A stretch of 64,000 bases of DNA, from contig CALVHL010000008.1 in NCBI GenBank assembly GCA_944327625.1, positions 1 to 64,000 on the forward strand. The letters run 5' to 3'. The notes beneath the pieces are model-generated. The model made no database searches and was not told the origin of the DNA. It saw only the letters and a program-made list of their open reading frames with translations. Origin of the DNA: an uncultured Clostridia bacterium. GTDB taxonomy: Bacteria; Bacillota; Clostridia; Christensenellales; Borkfalkiaceae. Numbering within the stretch: the first letter of the stretch is position 1; every line of letters starts with the position of its first letter. The position numbers were made by a program, and so were the translations under genes. Shown in pieces: positions 8,596 to 16,843 of this stretch.

Positions 8596-8625
8596 GATTG
8601 CCACGCATATATGCCGCAATCAACG
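8596..8625 (+). repeat. Dispersed 31-base intergenic repeat, copy 1
   Basis: GATTGCCACGCATATATGCC followed by GCAATCAACG. It matches the consensus copy at 35181-35211 closely, with the palindromic GCATATATGC core. It lies just after the yitT stop codon. Confidence 0.65.
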
Positions 8626-8671
8626 TAAGTAAAAAGGCGGCGCATTGCGCTGCCGTTATTAAAAAAAATGC

Positions 8672-8700
8672 AGGGCGCAGACGATTATCGTCTGCGCCCT
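8672..8700 (-). terminator. Terminator after the KDPG aldolase gene
   Basis: 13-bp perfect arms (8672-8684 and 8688-8700) with loop TTA. On the minus strand a run of eight T follows. The hairpin may also serve yitT from the other side. Confidence 0.8.
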
Positions 8701-8718
8701 TTCGCCTTGAATTATAAG

Positions 8719-9339
8719 TTATGCGTTCTTTACAAGCGCAACCGCCGCCTTGGTCTTTGCCTCGATTTCTTCGGGAGTGCCGTTCATCATCCAGCTGCCG
8801 CCGCAGGCGATGATCTTGTCATAAGCAAGGTATTCGAGCACGTTAGACTCTGAAATGCCGCCCGTGGGCATTATCTGCAGGTAAGGGAATGCCGCGCATA
8901 TAGCCTTGATGGTTTTAAGCCCGCCATAGTTGGAAGCGGGGAAGAATTTGAGCGTAGTAAGTCCCTTTGCTATTGCCGCCATTGCCTCGGTGGGCGTTAC
9001 GATACCGGGCAGATAGAGCATGCCGTGTTCGGCGCAGCAGTCTGCAACCTCCTCGGAGAAGCCGGGAGATACGATGAATTTCGAGCCTGCGGCGATAGCC
9101 CTCTCGCACTGGTCGCGGTTGATGACCGTGCCCGCGCCGACAAACATATCGGGGAACTTCTTGACAGTAAGTTTTATCGCTTCTTCAGCGCAGGCGGTAC
9201 GGAAGGTTATTTCCGCACAGGGCAGCCCGCCGTCGATGAGCGCCTGCATCTTGGGCAGAGTTTCCTCAATCGAGTTGAGCACAACTACGGGTACGAGCTT
9301 CATGCTCTTGATCTGTTCTAATTTTTCCTGATTTGTCAT
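8719..9339 (-). CDS. eda: 2-dehydro-3-deoxyphosphogluconate (KDPG/KHG) aldolase
   Basis: 206 aa, the standard size. It cleaves KDPG to pyruvate and glyceraldehyde 3-phosphate, the last step of the Entner-Doudoroff or hexuronate pathways. The Schiff-base lysine lies in TLKFFPASNYGG and the catalytic Glu in CAEITFRTACAEEA. The phosphate-binding end reads IMPTGGISESNV. The ATG at 9339 is preferred because GGAGG lies 7 bases before it; the ATG at 9345 is only one base from that site. No kdgK or uronate gene is adjacent, so it is a single-gene transcript with its own terminator. An inverted repeat ACCAAT, 10 bases, ATTGGT (9355-9376) lies between promoter and start and may be an operator. Confidence 0.92.
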   Translation of the reverse strand: MTNQEKLEQIKSMKLVPVVVLNSIEETLPKMQALIDGGLPCAEITFRTACAEEAIKLTVKKFPDMFVGAGTVINRDQCERAIAAGSKFIVSPGFSEEVADCCAEHGMLYLPGIVTPTEAMAAIAKGLTTLKFFPASNYGGLKTIKAICAAFPYLQIMPTGGISESNVLEYLAYDKIIACGGSWMMNGTPEEIEAKTKAAVALVKNA

Positions 9340-9354
9340 ATCCATTCCTCCATT

Positions 9355-9412
9355 ACCAATTATTTTTCCGATTGGTTCTTACTAATTATATCATACTTTT
9401 CAGCAAAATCAA
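9355..9412 (-). promoter_or_regulatory. Promoter and possible operator of eda
   Basis: On the minus strand TTGATT (9412-9407), 16 bases, TATAAT (9390-9385). Downstream of it the inverted repeat ACCAAT/ATTGGT (9355-9360, 9371-9376) could be a repressor site. The operator role is inferred. Confidence 0.6.
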
Positions 9413-9482
9413 CCCGAGCGGCAAAAAAATTTGGCAAAGCGCGCAAAATAGCCGAGGTTTGCGGGCGGGACGGGCGTAATCG

Positions 9483-9512
9483 TTGGACTTGCGCCCCGTT
9501 TTGCGGTATAAT
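9483..9512 (+). promoter_or_regulatory. Promoter of tcdA
   Basis: TTGGAC (9483-9488), 18 bases, TATAAT (9507-9512). The start codon at 9536 follows an AAGGAGC ribosome binding site. Confidence 0.65.
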
Positions 9513-9535
9513 TACGGCACAGTAAGGAGCAAAAA

Positions 9536-10261
9536 ATGAGAGAAGAATTTACGCGCACGGCAATGCTTCTGGGCGACGAGGCGATAGAACTGCTCGGCGA
9601 GGCGAAAGTTGCAATATTCGGGATAGGCGGCGTGGGCGGCTACGTCGCGGAGGCGCTCGCGCGGGCGGGCGTAGGGCATTTTCTGCTCGTCGACGACGAC
9701 AGAGTTTCGCTCTCCAACATCAACAGACAGATAATCGCCCTGCACGGCACGGTCGGAAGATACAAGACCGAGGTGATGAAAGAGCGCATTTTGGACATTA
9801 ACCCGCTCGCCGAAGTGCAGACGAGGGAGAAATTCTATCTGCCCGAAAACGCAGGCGACATCGACTTTTCCTCCCTCTCCTATATCGTCGACGCGGTGGA
9901 CACGGTGACCGCCAAGATTGACCTTGCGATTAAAGCACAGGAGGCGGGCGTACCGTCTGTAAGCTGCATGGGAGCGGGCAACAAGCTGGACGCGACGGCG
10001 TTCAGGGTGACCGACATCTATTCGACGAGCGTCTGCCCCCTCGCGCGGGCGATGCGGACCGAACTTCGCAAGCGCGGCGTTAAGTCGCTCAAAGTAGTGT
10101 ATTCGACCGAGCCCGCCATCACCCCCGTCCGAAACGCGCAGGATGCCGACAGGCGGACGCCGGGCAGCGTCAGCTTCGTGCCCGCAGTCGCGGGGCTTAT
10201 CGCCGCGGGCGAAGTCATAAAGGATCTGACGGGCATGAGAGGCGGACGCCCGCAGGCATAA
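9536..10261 (+). CDS. tcdA: tRNA threonylcarbamoyladenosine dehydratase (TcdA/CsdL)
   Basis: 241 aa, usual length. This E1-like (ThiF/MoeB superfamily) enzyme cyclises t6A37 of tRNA to ct6A using ATP. The ATP-binding glycine motif is FGIGGVGGYVAEAL, followed by VDDDRVSLSNINRQ. The segment MGAGNKLDATAFRVTDI and the RRTPGSVSFVPAVAG stretch near the end are typical of the TcdA branch and separate it from MoeB/ThiF, which have an adjacent carrier protein. It stands alone between convergent neighbours. A hairpin at 10302-10333 ends the transcript. Confidence 0.92.
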   Translation: MREEFTRTAMLLGDEAIELLGEAKVAIFGIGGVGGYVAEALARAGVGHFLLVDDDRVSLSNINRQIIALHGTVGRYKTEVMKERILDINPLAEVQTREKFYLPENAGDIDFSSLSYIVDAVDTVTAKIDLAIKAQEAGVPSVSCMGAGNKLDATAFRVTDIYSTSVCPLARAMRTELRKRGVKSLKVVYSTEPAITPVRNAQDADRRTPGSVSFVPAVAGLIAAGEVIKDLTGMRGGRPQA

Positions 10262-10301
10262 TTTAGCCCTTCCCCCTCATTGAAATATTCAGACAGAACG
10301 A

Positions 10302-10333
10302 GCCGCCCCCGCAAGGAAATTTGCGGGGGCGGC
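10302..10333 (+). terminator. Terminator-like hairpin after tcdA
   Basis: 13-bp perfect GC-rich arms (10302-10314 and 10321-10333) with a 6-base loop. The following T-tract is weak. Confidence 0.6.
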
Positions 10334-10430
10334 ATTATCATGCTTTTATGTAGTTTTTTAAACTGAATAAATCAGGCGAAAAAGCGCGATAACCGCCGCA
10401 TACTGCGGGGGCAATTCATATTTCGCCCGT

Positions 10431-10832
10431 TCAGGCAATAAGCAGAATGAAGCAGATTGCCAGCACGACGAAGCCGACGCAGCTTACGGCAAGCGAGCTT
10501 ATGGCAAGCGCCGTTCCGCGCCTCTGCGCCCTGCGCTTTACCGCAAACGCACCCAGCACTATGCCGCCGACCGCGAGGAATGCGCAGGCACAGCCGATTA
10601 TAATCCACAACGCAATCATAGGCACGAGCCCGAACGCCAGCGCGAGCGATTTTGCAACCGCTTCCTGCGCGTTTTCGGCGCTCGAATTATTGACGATGAC
10701 GTTCTGAATATCGGCGTAGAGGTACACCTCGAACAGTACGACGAGGAGCACGACGACAGCCAATACCGTCGAGGCTATCGCAAGTTTATTGAAGGGAAGT
10801 TTCACCTTATTCTGAGTATCGGTTTCATTCAT
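10431..10832 (-). CDS. Small membrane protein, DUF4190-like
   Basis: 133 aa. There is a short polar N-terminus, then three hydrophobic segments: about residues 15-40, 70-100 and the last 25. A basic loop AVKRRAQRRGTALAI lies between the second and third. The pattern recalls DUF4190-type proteins of Firmicutes, whose function is unknown. ATG at 10832 is used because GGAAGGTG stands just before it. The promoter at 10859-10887 overlaps the end of the ABC gene. Function not assigned. Confidence 0.7.
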   Translation of the reverse strand: MNETDTQNKVKLPFNKLAIASTVLAVVVLLVVLFEVYLYADIQNVIVNNSSAENAQEAVAKSLALAFGLVPMIALWIIIGCACAFLAVGGIVLGAFAVKRRAQRRGTALAISSLAVSCVGFVVLAICFILLIA

Positions 10833-10858
10833 AAAATCACCTTCCTTGGGGTACAATC

Positions 10859-10887
10859 ATTTTAGCGCACGGCGGGCGATTTGTCAA
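10859..10887 (-). promoter_or_regulatory. Promoter of the DUF4190-like gene
   Basis: On the minus strand TTGACA (10887-10882), 17 bases, TAAAAT (10864-10859). The -35 box overlaps the last codons of the upstream ABC gene. Confidence 0.7.
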
Positions 10888-12785
10888 GAGCCGCCCTGAT
10901 TTATGGCGCGGCGCAAGTCTTCGCTGTGCGCCTGCAGGGTATATAGTCTGAAATATCTGCCGCGCTTTGCAAGCAGCTCGTCATGGCTGCCCTGCTCGAC
11001 TATCCTCCCCTCCGACAGTACGATTATCTTGTCGGCGGTGCGAATGGTCGAAAGGCGGTGCGCGACGATGAGCATCGTGCCGATATTCTGCATTCTTTCG
11101 AGCGAGCCCTGAATGAGCAGCTCGGTCTCGGTGTCTATGTTTGCAGTCGCCTCGTCGAGTATCATGACCGACGGGCGGCGTATTACCGTCCGCGCGAAGG
11201 ACAATAGCTGCCGCTGTCCCGCAGAGAAGTTGTTGCCTCGCTCCCTGACTTCCTCGTCGAGCCCGCGCGGCAGCCCCGAGATGAACGGCGCGGCGTTGAC
11301 GTATTCGCAGGCGCGCATTATCTCGTCGTCGGAATAGTCCTCGCCGAGGGATATGTTGCTCCTTATCGTGCCCGAAAAGAGAAAGACGTCCTGCAACATC
11401 TGCCCGAAACGGCGGCGGAGCGAGCTTATCTTAATGCTTCGTATATCCCTGCCGTCGATGAGTATCTGCCCGCGCTGTATGTCGTAGTTGCGACATATAA
11501 GCGACAGAATGGTAGTCTTGCCGCTGCCCGTCGCGCCGACGAAGGCGGCCGTCTCGCGCGCGTTGACTTTAAAGGAGACGCCGCGCAACACCCACTCCTC
11601 CCCGACATAGGCAAACCACACGTCTCTGAACTCTATCTCGCCGCGTATCTCGCCGACTTCGGCGGCGTTCTCGTCGTCCGTAAGGTCGGGCGCAATGTCG
11701 AGCACGGCGAATATCTTTTCCGCCGAGGCAAGCGCCGACTGAAGCTGGCTGAACTGCTCCGCGAGGTTGATTATGGGGTTGAAAAATTCGGTAACGTACA
11801 TATAGAACGCGACGATTATCTCGCTCGTCAGCGTCTGGCCGAGGAAGGTCATTCCGTCTATATACCCCTTGCCGCCGAGGAACAGCAGGCAGAGCACGGA
11901 GGTTATATACAGCATATACACGAGCGGGCGGAATATGCCGAATACGAATACCTCCTGCAATTTCGCCGAGGCGAGCTTATCGTTGCGCGTGCCGAACTGA
12001 CGCATTTTCGCGTCCTCGCGGTTGAACGCCTGCGTTATCTTCATGCCCGAAAGGTTTTCGGAAAGAAAGGCGTTTATGTCGGTCGTCGCGTCCTTGACCT
12101 TTCTGTACGCCCTGCGCGAAAAGGCGCGGAATACCGCCGTGAACAGCACGACGAAGGGCACGAAACAGAGCACGAGCAGGGTGAGCGCATAGTTTATGCA
12201 CAGCATTGCAATGAGCACGCCGATTATGACGAAGACGTTTTTGACGAGCGTAGCCAATACGTTGGTGAACATCATCGACAGCGAGTGCGTGTCGTTGGTG
12301 ACGCGCGTAACCAATCTCCCGACGGGAACGGAATTGAGCTGTGCGTGCGAAAGGCTTTCGATATGTGCGAAAAGGTCCTCGCGCAGGGCGGAGATTATCT
12401 TCTGCCCCGTGCGTTGCAGAATTATCGACTGGGCGTAGGTGCAGACGAGCGACAGCGCGAGCACGGCGGCATAACAACCGACGACTATATACAGCCTATA
12501 GAGCTCGAAGGGTTGTTTGACGAGCCCCGACACGTAGCTTATGAGAAGGGGCGAGAATATGTCGAATGATATGGAAAATATCAGGCAGACGAGGACGAGC
12601 ACGAACTGCCTTTTATAGGGCAAAGCGTACTTTGCAAGGCGGCGGATAATCTCGCCGTCGCCCATCGTCCTGCCCGCGGGCGCGGCCTTTTCCCTGCATT
12701 TAACCGCCATATATGCCGCAATGAACACGGTTGACACCGCGCCGACGATGCCGCCCGCCACGAGGAGGGGATAATACTCAGTCAT
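10884..12785 (-). CDS. ABC exporter half, permease plus ATPase (canonical subunit)
   Basis: 633 aa with six membrane segments in the first ~330 residues, then an ATPase domain. Walker A is GATGSGKTTI, the signature FSAGQRQLL, and Walker B VMILDEATANID with the catalytic Glu intact. The start is ATG 12785, which overlaps the stop of the upstream ABC gene by 8 bases and has GGGGAGG before it. The longer frame to 12836 is rejected. With its partner it forms a heterodimeric exporter of the BmrCD/TM287-288 type, where only one ATP site is fully active. Possible cargoes are drugs, lipids or peptides; nothing nearby decides. Confidence 0.9.
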   Translation of the reverse strand: MTEYYPLLVAGGIVGAVSTVFIAAYMAVKCREKAAPAGRTMGDGEIIRRLAKYALPYKRQFVLVLVCLIFSISFDIFSPLLISYVSGLVKQPFELYRLYIVVGCYAAVLALSLVCTYAQSIILQRTGQKIISALREDLFAHIESLSHAQLNSVPVGRLVTRVTNDTHSLSMMFTNVLATLVKNVFVIIGVLIAMLCINYALTLLVLCFVPFVVLFTAVFRAFSRRAYRKVKDATTDINAFLSENLSGMKITQAFNREDAKMRQFGTRNDKLASAKLQEVFVFGIFRPLVYMLYITSVLCLLFLGGKGYIDGMTFLGQTLTSEIIVAFYMYVTEFFNPIINLAEQFSQLQSALASAEKIFAVLDIAPDLTDDENAAEVGEIRGEIEFRDVWFAYVGEEWVLRGVSFKVNARETAAFVGATGSGKTTILSLICRNYDIQRGQILIDGRDIRSIKISSLRRRFGQMLQDVFLFSGTIRSNISLGEDYSDDEIMRACEYVNAAPFISGLPRGLDEEVRERGNNFSAGQRQLLSFARTVIRRPSVMILDEATANIDTETELLIQGSLERMQNIGTMLIVAHRLSTIRTADKIIVLSEGRIVEQGSHDELLAKRGRYFRLYTLQAHSEDLRRAINQGGS

Positions 12786-14565
12786 TGTGTTTCCTCCCCT
12801 CGTCTTCAAGTTTCTGGAGATCGACCATGCGGACATATTCGGGACAGCCCGCGTACAGTTCGGCGTGGCTGCCGACCGCCGCCACCCTGCCCTCCGACAG
12901 GAAAATTATTCTGTCCGCGCCCTCCACCGTGCTTATGCGGTGCGCAACGAGCAGCGTCGTCCTGCCCTTTCGGACGGCGGCGAGGTTGTCGAGTATTCTC
13001 CGCTCGGTATCCGCGTCGACCGCCGAGACCGCGTCGTCGAGTATGAGCACGGGCGAATTTCTGAAAAGCGCCCTCGCTATGGAAATGCGCTGTTTCTGCC
13101 CGCCCGAAAGCGTTACGCCCCTCTCGCCGACGACCGTCGAATAGCCGTCGGGGAAATCGTCGATATTGTCGTCGACGGCGGCGAGCGCCGCCGCTTCCTC
13201 CACCTCTTTGCGCCGCGCCCCGACGTCGTCCGCCGCAAAGGCGATATTATTTTCTATGCTGTCGCAGTAGAGAAAGTTATCCTGCGGGACGTAGGCGCAG
13301 GCCGCCCTGACGCTCTCCACGGTCAGCGAATTTACGTCCCTGCCGTCAATCAGCAACATTCCGTCGGGGACGTTGTAGGTCCTGACTATCAGGTCGGCAA
13401 TCGTCGTCTTGCCCGCACCCGTCCTGCCGACTATGCCCACACATTCGCCCGCGCGCACGGTGAAGCTTACGTCTTTAAGCGCGGGACGGTCGCCGTCGGG
13501 ATAGGTGAAGGTGAGATTTCTGAACTCGATCTCCCCCCTTGCGTCTGCAAGCGGCACGGCGCCCACCCTGTCGCAGACCTCGGGACGGGCGTCTAAAAGT
13601 TCGGATATCCTGTCGAGCGAAGCCCTGCCGCGCGAGGTCATTTCGATGAGGCGGGAGACTGCCATTACCGGCCAGACTATGGTCGAGAAATAGCCGATAT
13701 ATTCGACCAGCCGCCCCGCGTCGAACTTGCCCTCGTGCACGAGATAGCCGCCGTAACCGAGTATTATGCAGATTACCGATTCGACGAACAGAGTGACGGT
13801 TATTTCGAGCAGAGTCGCCGCGCGGGTATATTCGACGTTGACCTGCTCGTTGCGCACGTTGAGACGGCGGAAAGACAAGAGCTCCGCCCCTTCGCGCACG
13901 AAAGATTTTATGACCGATATGCCCGAAAAACTCTCCTGCGAGAAGTCGGAAAGGTCAGAAAACGCCTGCTGCCGCACCGCCCATTTCTTCATCATATACC
14001 GCGCGATTATCGCGCCGCTGCACATAAGAAGCGCCATGGGTATGAGAGAAAGAAGGGTTAAAACGACGTCCATCTTCCACATTTTATATATTGTCAGTAT
14101 TCCGAGAAACGCCGCGTCGCACAGCATGAGCACGCCGTCGCCGAAACAGTCCTGCACGGTCTCCAGATCGTTGGTAAAGAGCGACATCATATTGCCGACC
14201 TTGTTCTGCTTGTAAAAGCTGAGCGAAAGCTGTCGGCAACGGTCGAACATTCTGTTTCTGAGGTCTGTTTCGACCTTTATCGACGAGCCGAAGAAGCACA
14301 CCCTCCACAGAAAGCGCCCGACGACCATGGCGATTATGACGAATATCAGCGGCAGGCAGATTTCGGAGAGCAGAAAGCTTGTATCGAAGGGCAGAAGTTC
14401 GCCGTCGACCTCCACGCTGCCCGTATTCATGCCGTTTATGACCATTCGGTAGAGTTCCGGCACTTTGAGCTGAAACCAGTCGACGAGGACGAGGGCGGCA
14501 ATTCCGACGAGCAATATCCACGAGTATCTTAAATAATATCTGTTAATGTGTCTGCCGAACAGCAA
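12778..14565 (-). CDS. ABC exporter half, permease plus ATPase (degenerate-site subunit)
   Basis: 595 aa with the same layout as its downstream partner. Walker A is GRTGAGKTTI, the signature LSGGQKQR, and Walker B VLILDDAVSAVDADTE: the catalytic Glu is Asp, as in the degenerate-site chain of heterodimeric exporters. The start is TTG at 14565, supported by AAGGAGGG 9 bases upstream; no ATG gives a better start. First gene of a two-gene operon, with a promoter at 14599-14627. Confidence 0.9.
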   Translation of the reverse strand: MLFGRHINRYYLRYSWILLVGIAALVLVDWFQLKVPELYRMVINGMNTGSVEVDGELLPFDTSFLLSEICLPLIFVIIAMVVGRFLWRVCFFGSSIKVETDLRNRMFDRCRQLSLSFYKQNKVGNMMSLFTNDLETVQDCFGDGVLMLCDAAFLGILTIYKMWKMDVVLTLLSLIPMALLMCSGAIIARYMMKKWAVRQQAFSDLSDFSQESFSGISVIKSFVREGAELLSFRRLNVRNEQVNVEYTRAATLLEITVTLFVESVICIILGYGGYLVHEGKFDAGRLVEYIGYFSTIVWPVMAVSRLIEMTSRGRASLDRISELLDARPEVCDRVGAVPLADARGEIEFRNLTFTYPDGDRPALKDVSFTVRAGECVGIVGRTGAGKTTIADLIVRTYNVPDGMLLIDGRDVNSLTVESVRAACAYVPQDNFLYCDSIENNIAFAADDVGARRKEVEEAAALAAVDDNIDDFPDGYSTVVGERGVTLSGGQKQRISIARALFRNSPVLILDDAVSAVDADTERRILDNLAAVRKGRTTLLVAHRISTVEGADRIIFLSEGRVAAVGSHAELYAGCPEYVRMVDLQKLEDEGRKHND

Positions 14566-14598
14566 CTTTCCCGCCCTCCTTATTTTAATGCAAGTTGA

Positions 14599-14627
14599 AT
14601 TTTACCACCGACGGGAGCTATTGTCAA
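14599..14627 (-). promoter_or_regulatory. Promoter of the ABC exporter operon
   Basis: On the minus strand TTGACA (14627-14622), 17 bases, TAAAAT (14604-14599). Confidence 0.75.
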
Positions 14628-14640
14628 TCATATACGAAAA

Positions 14641-14668
14641 GCCCCCGAACGCCAGAGCGTTCGGGGGC
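14641..14668 (-). terminator. Terminator after the DUF2798 gene
   Basis: 12-bp perfect arms (14641-14652 and 14657-14668) with loop CAGA. On the minus strand TTTTC follows. Confidence 0.75.
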
Positions 14669-14706
14669 GATATAATCAGATATTTCGTTATTTTGCGGCG
14701 CGGATA

Positions 14707-15240
14707 TTATTCGGGTTTATCGGCGGGCGCATTTTCTCTATTTATCGCAGCTTTGCCCGCGCGTTTTGCGGAAAGCGCGTTTACGCCGCGCATTATGAGC
14801 GAGAATATCGCCCTCACTACGGGGCCGGCGAAGAATAGCTGCCATAAGAGCGCCATGGGGAAATTCATTACAGTCGTCTGCACCAAGACGGCGAAAAATT
14901 CGCTGCCCGCGTCCTTGAAGATGAGTACGGCGGCGAGGCTCATGAGCGGGCACATGAACAGCACGGAGACCGCAGATATGCCGAGCACTATGAAAAATGG
15001 GTTGTCGCGCTGAGGGTTGAATATGCGGAAAGTTATCTTTTTGGCGATGAAGCCGACGAGACAGAGGTCGAGGACAAAGGCTATCGGCCCCATTATGCAA
15101 AGCTCGCCGAACGCGAGCGCGAACACTTCGTTCGTCATTCCGCCGATATTGAGCGCGATGTTATAGCATATCATGGCATAGACCATGACGAATACCATGA
15201 GTACGGTGAAAACCAATTCCTGCCAGAAAGATTTGGGCAT
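14707..15240 (-). CDS. DUF2798-type membrane protein
   Basis: 177 aa with four hydrophobic segments arranged as two similar halves: LVFTVLMVFVMVYAMICYN near the start and a second pair from about residue 85. This matches DUF2798-like proteins of Firmicutes, whose function is unknown. The start is ATG 15240, with GGAGG then seven T before it. The longer frame to 15288 starts inside a leader hairpin and is rejected. The gene stands alone, with a promoter at 15344-15373 and a leader of about 100 bases containing a strong hairpin next to the ribosome binding site. Confidence 0.75.
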   Translation of the reverse strand: MPKSFWQELVFTVLMVFVMVYAMICYNIALNIGGMTNEVFALAFGELCIMGPIAFVLDLCLVGFIAKKITFRIFNPQRDNPFFIVLGISAVSVLFMCPLMSLAAVLIFKDAGSEFFAVLVQTTVMNFPMALLWQLFFAGPVVRAIFSLIMRGVNALSAKRAGKAAINRENAPADKPE

Positions 15241-15252
15241 AAAAAAACCTCC

Positions 15253-15296
15253 GATGGGTGATGAATTCCGCACGGGAGTGTTGTTCATCGACCATC
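15253..15296 (-). promoter_or_regulatory. Leader hairpin next to the DUF2798 ribosome binding site
   Basis: On the minus strand GATGG-tc-GATGAA (15296-15284) pairs with TTCATC-ac-CCATC (15265-15253). GGAGG follows directly after the stem. No riboswitch class was recognised in the leader, but such a structure next to the ribosome binding site could regulate translation. Confidence 0.45.
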
Positions 15297-15343
15297 GAAG
15301 GCGCTCGTTTCCAATTAGTTACCTGCCCCGTAACAGTACTTAT

Positions 15344-15373
15344 ATTTTAGCAAGTTTGCGGGCGGTTTGTCAA
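15344..15373 (-). promoter_or_regulatory. Promoter of the DUF2798 gene
   Basis: On the minus strand TTGACA (15373-15368), 18 bases, TAAAAT (15349-15344). Confidence 0.65.
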
Positions 15374-15437
15374 ACGCTGCAATGCAAATCGGGCTATATG
15401 AAAATTACTGACCGCCGCAATGTAAATTTATAACACG

Positions 15438-16514
15438 CTATACGGCGAGCAGTCCGCACGACATGAGTATGAATACCTCGAAAAACAAAGTGAATACCGA
15501 GAGTATGCTCGACCACACGACGAGCTGCCCCGCAAGCTGTTCGTCGTTCTTCATCTCGGTCGCCATAATGGCGCTCGATACCGCGACGGGCGTACCGAAA
15601 AGCGAGATGAGTGCGGGATATTCGGTCTGTCCGAAGCTGAAAAGCGGCGTGAACTCGCTTAACAGCACGGCGCAACCCACGCCGAGAAGGGGTGCGATGA
15701 CTATGCGGAATACGACGCCGACGACTATTTCCTTTGTCATGCCCTTGACGGCGGAGAACTCGAACTGACCGCCGAGCACGATGAGCGCGAGCGGCGTGGA
15801 AACCTGTCTGAGGCTGTCGAGCGCGTTGTATAAGAACGTGAGATCGCCTTTAAGCGTAAAGACCGCCTCGCCCCACAGCGCGCGTTCGGCGTACCTCAGC
15901 CCGACCATGACGAGCCCCGCGGCAATGCCGATTATCAGCGGGTTTTTGACTATGCCGAACAGTATTTTGCCGACGTCCGTGTGCTTTTTAACGCCCTCGG
16001 GAATATTGCCGCTCTCGTCGGCGAGGCTTTCGGGCTTTATGAATATGGTCAGCGAGATGACGGCGAGAATGTTGAACATGGGTATGGTGAACGCCTGAAT
16101 TATGGCGACAACGCCGTTGACCTTTTCGAGTGCGCCTGCGGCGTCGCCCGCGAGCGACGCGGCGAGCGATATGCCGATTATGGCGAAATTACTGCGGTAA
16201 ATACATTGCAGAATTACGCCCCGCCTTCTGTCGTCCCTGGTGGTGAGTACGCTTACGACGATGCCTATGCCGAACAGCACGAGGACGGCTATGACGGCAT
16301 AGACGACCAGCCCCCAATCGACGGACGCAAAGTCGTCAATGCTGTAAATGTTGACGAACAGCATGGCGGGCAGGCAGACGTTGAATACGAGTTTGTTGCC
16401 GACTTTGAGAAAGTCCTTGCTGAGAAAGCCGACGCGCTTCAATATGTAGCCCAAAAGGATTAAGAGCACTATCGGCACTATGGCGTTTACCGCCGTCATG
16501 AAAATATGAAACAT
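15438..16514 (-). CDS. AEC-family transporter (auxin efflux carrier / malate permease type)
   Basis: 358 aa with about ten membrane helices in two inverted halves, the fold of AEC permeases (PF03547), which move small organic anions. Typical features are IVPIVLLILLGYILKRVGFL at the start and the GxP-containing SLFGTPVAVSSAIMATEM near the end. ATG 16514 has GAGGTGAG upstream. A consensus promoter lies at 16541-16569. No metabolic gene is adjacent to suggest the substrate. Confidence 0.88.
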   Translation of the reverse strand: MFHIFMTAVNAIVPIVLLILLGYILKRVGFLSKDFLKVGNKLVFNVCLPAMLFVNIYSIDDFASVDWGLVVYAVIAVLVLFGIGIVVSVLTTRDDRRRGVILQCIYRSNFAIIGISLAASLAGDAAGALEKVNGVVAIIQAFTIPMFNILAVISLTIFIKPESLADESGNIPEGVKKHTDVGKILFGIVKNPLIIGIAAGLVMVGLRYAERALWGEAVFTLKGDLTFLYNALDSLRQVSTPLALIVLGGQFEFSAVKGMTKEIVVGVVFRIVIAPLLGVGCAVLLSEFTPLFSFGQTEYPALISLFGTPVAVSSAIMATEMKNDEQLAGQLVVWSSILSVFTLFFEVFILMSCGLLAV

Positions 16515-16540
16515 AAACTCACCTCGTCCTGACCTATAAA

Positions 16541-16569
16541 ATTGTACCACCCGAGAGGGCGGCTGTCAA
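16541..16569 (-). promoter_or_regulatory. Promoter of the AEC transporter gene
   Basis: On the minus strand TTGACA (16569-16564), 17 bases, TACAAT (16546-16541). Confidence 0.8.
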
Positions 16570-16605
16570 TATGCCCGAAAATGCGGAAAGGCGAAGAAAA
16601 ATACG

Positions 16606-16636
16606 CGTTGGTTAAGGCATATATGCGGGGCAATCG
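16606..16636 (-). repeat. Dispersed 31-base intergenic repeat, copy 2
   Basis: The reverse complement begins CGATTGCCCCGCATATATGC and ends CTTAACCAACG, nearly the full consensus. It lies in the divergent spacer between the AEC gene and the polymerase gene. Confidence 0.7.
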
Positions 16637-16785
16637 TAAAAATGCAAGGTTTTGCGCATTGAAAAAGCAGTTAATTTCAATAAAGTTACACATTCGCCCG
16701 CCTGCGCTTTGATTGTTATTTTTGCCCCGACGGGTTAAACTTTTTAACAATCGGCGCAATATTGCGCCCTCCCTCCCCGCGGCTG

Positions 16786-16814
16786 TTGACACGCGCGGGA
16801 AAAGCAATTATAAT
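16786..16814 (+). promoter_or_regulatory. Consensus promoter of the O-antigen ligase/polymerase gene
   Basis: TTGACA (16786-16791), 17 bases, TATAAT (16809-16814): an exact match to the sigma-A consensus, 29 bases before the start codon. Confidence 0.85.
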
Positions 16815-16843
16815 ATCTGTAAAGACATTACGGAAGTTTTCAA

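Noticed and set aside
12710..12729. CATATATGCCGCAATG resembling the dispersed repeat
   Set aside because: It is inside the ABC exporter coding region and only the core matches, so it is likely chance.
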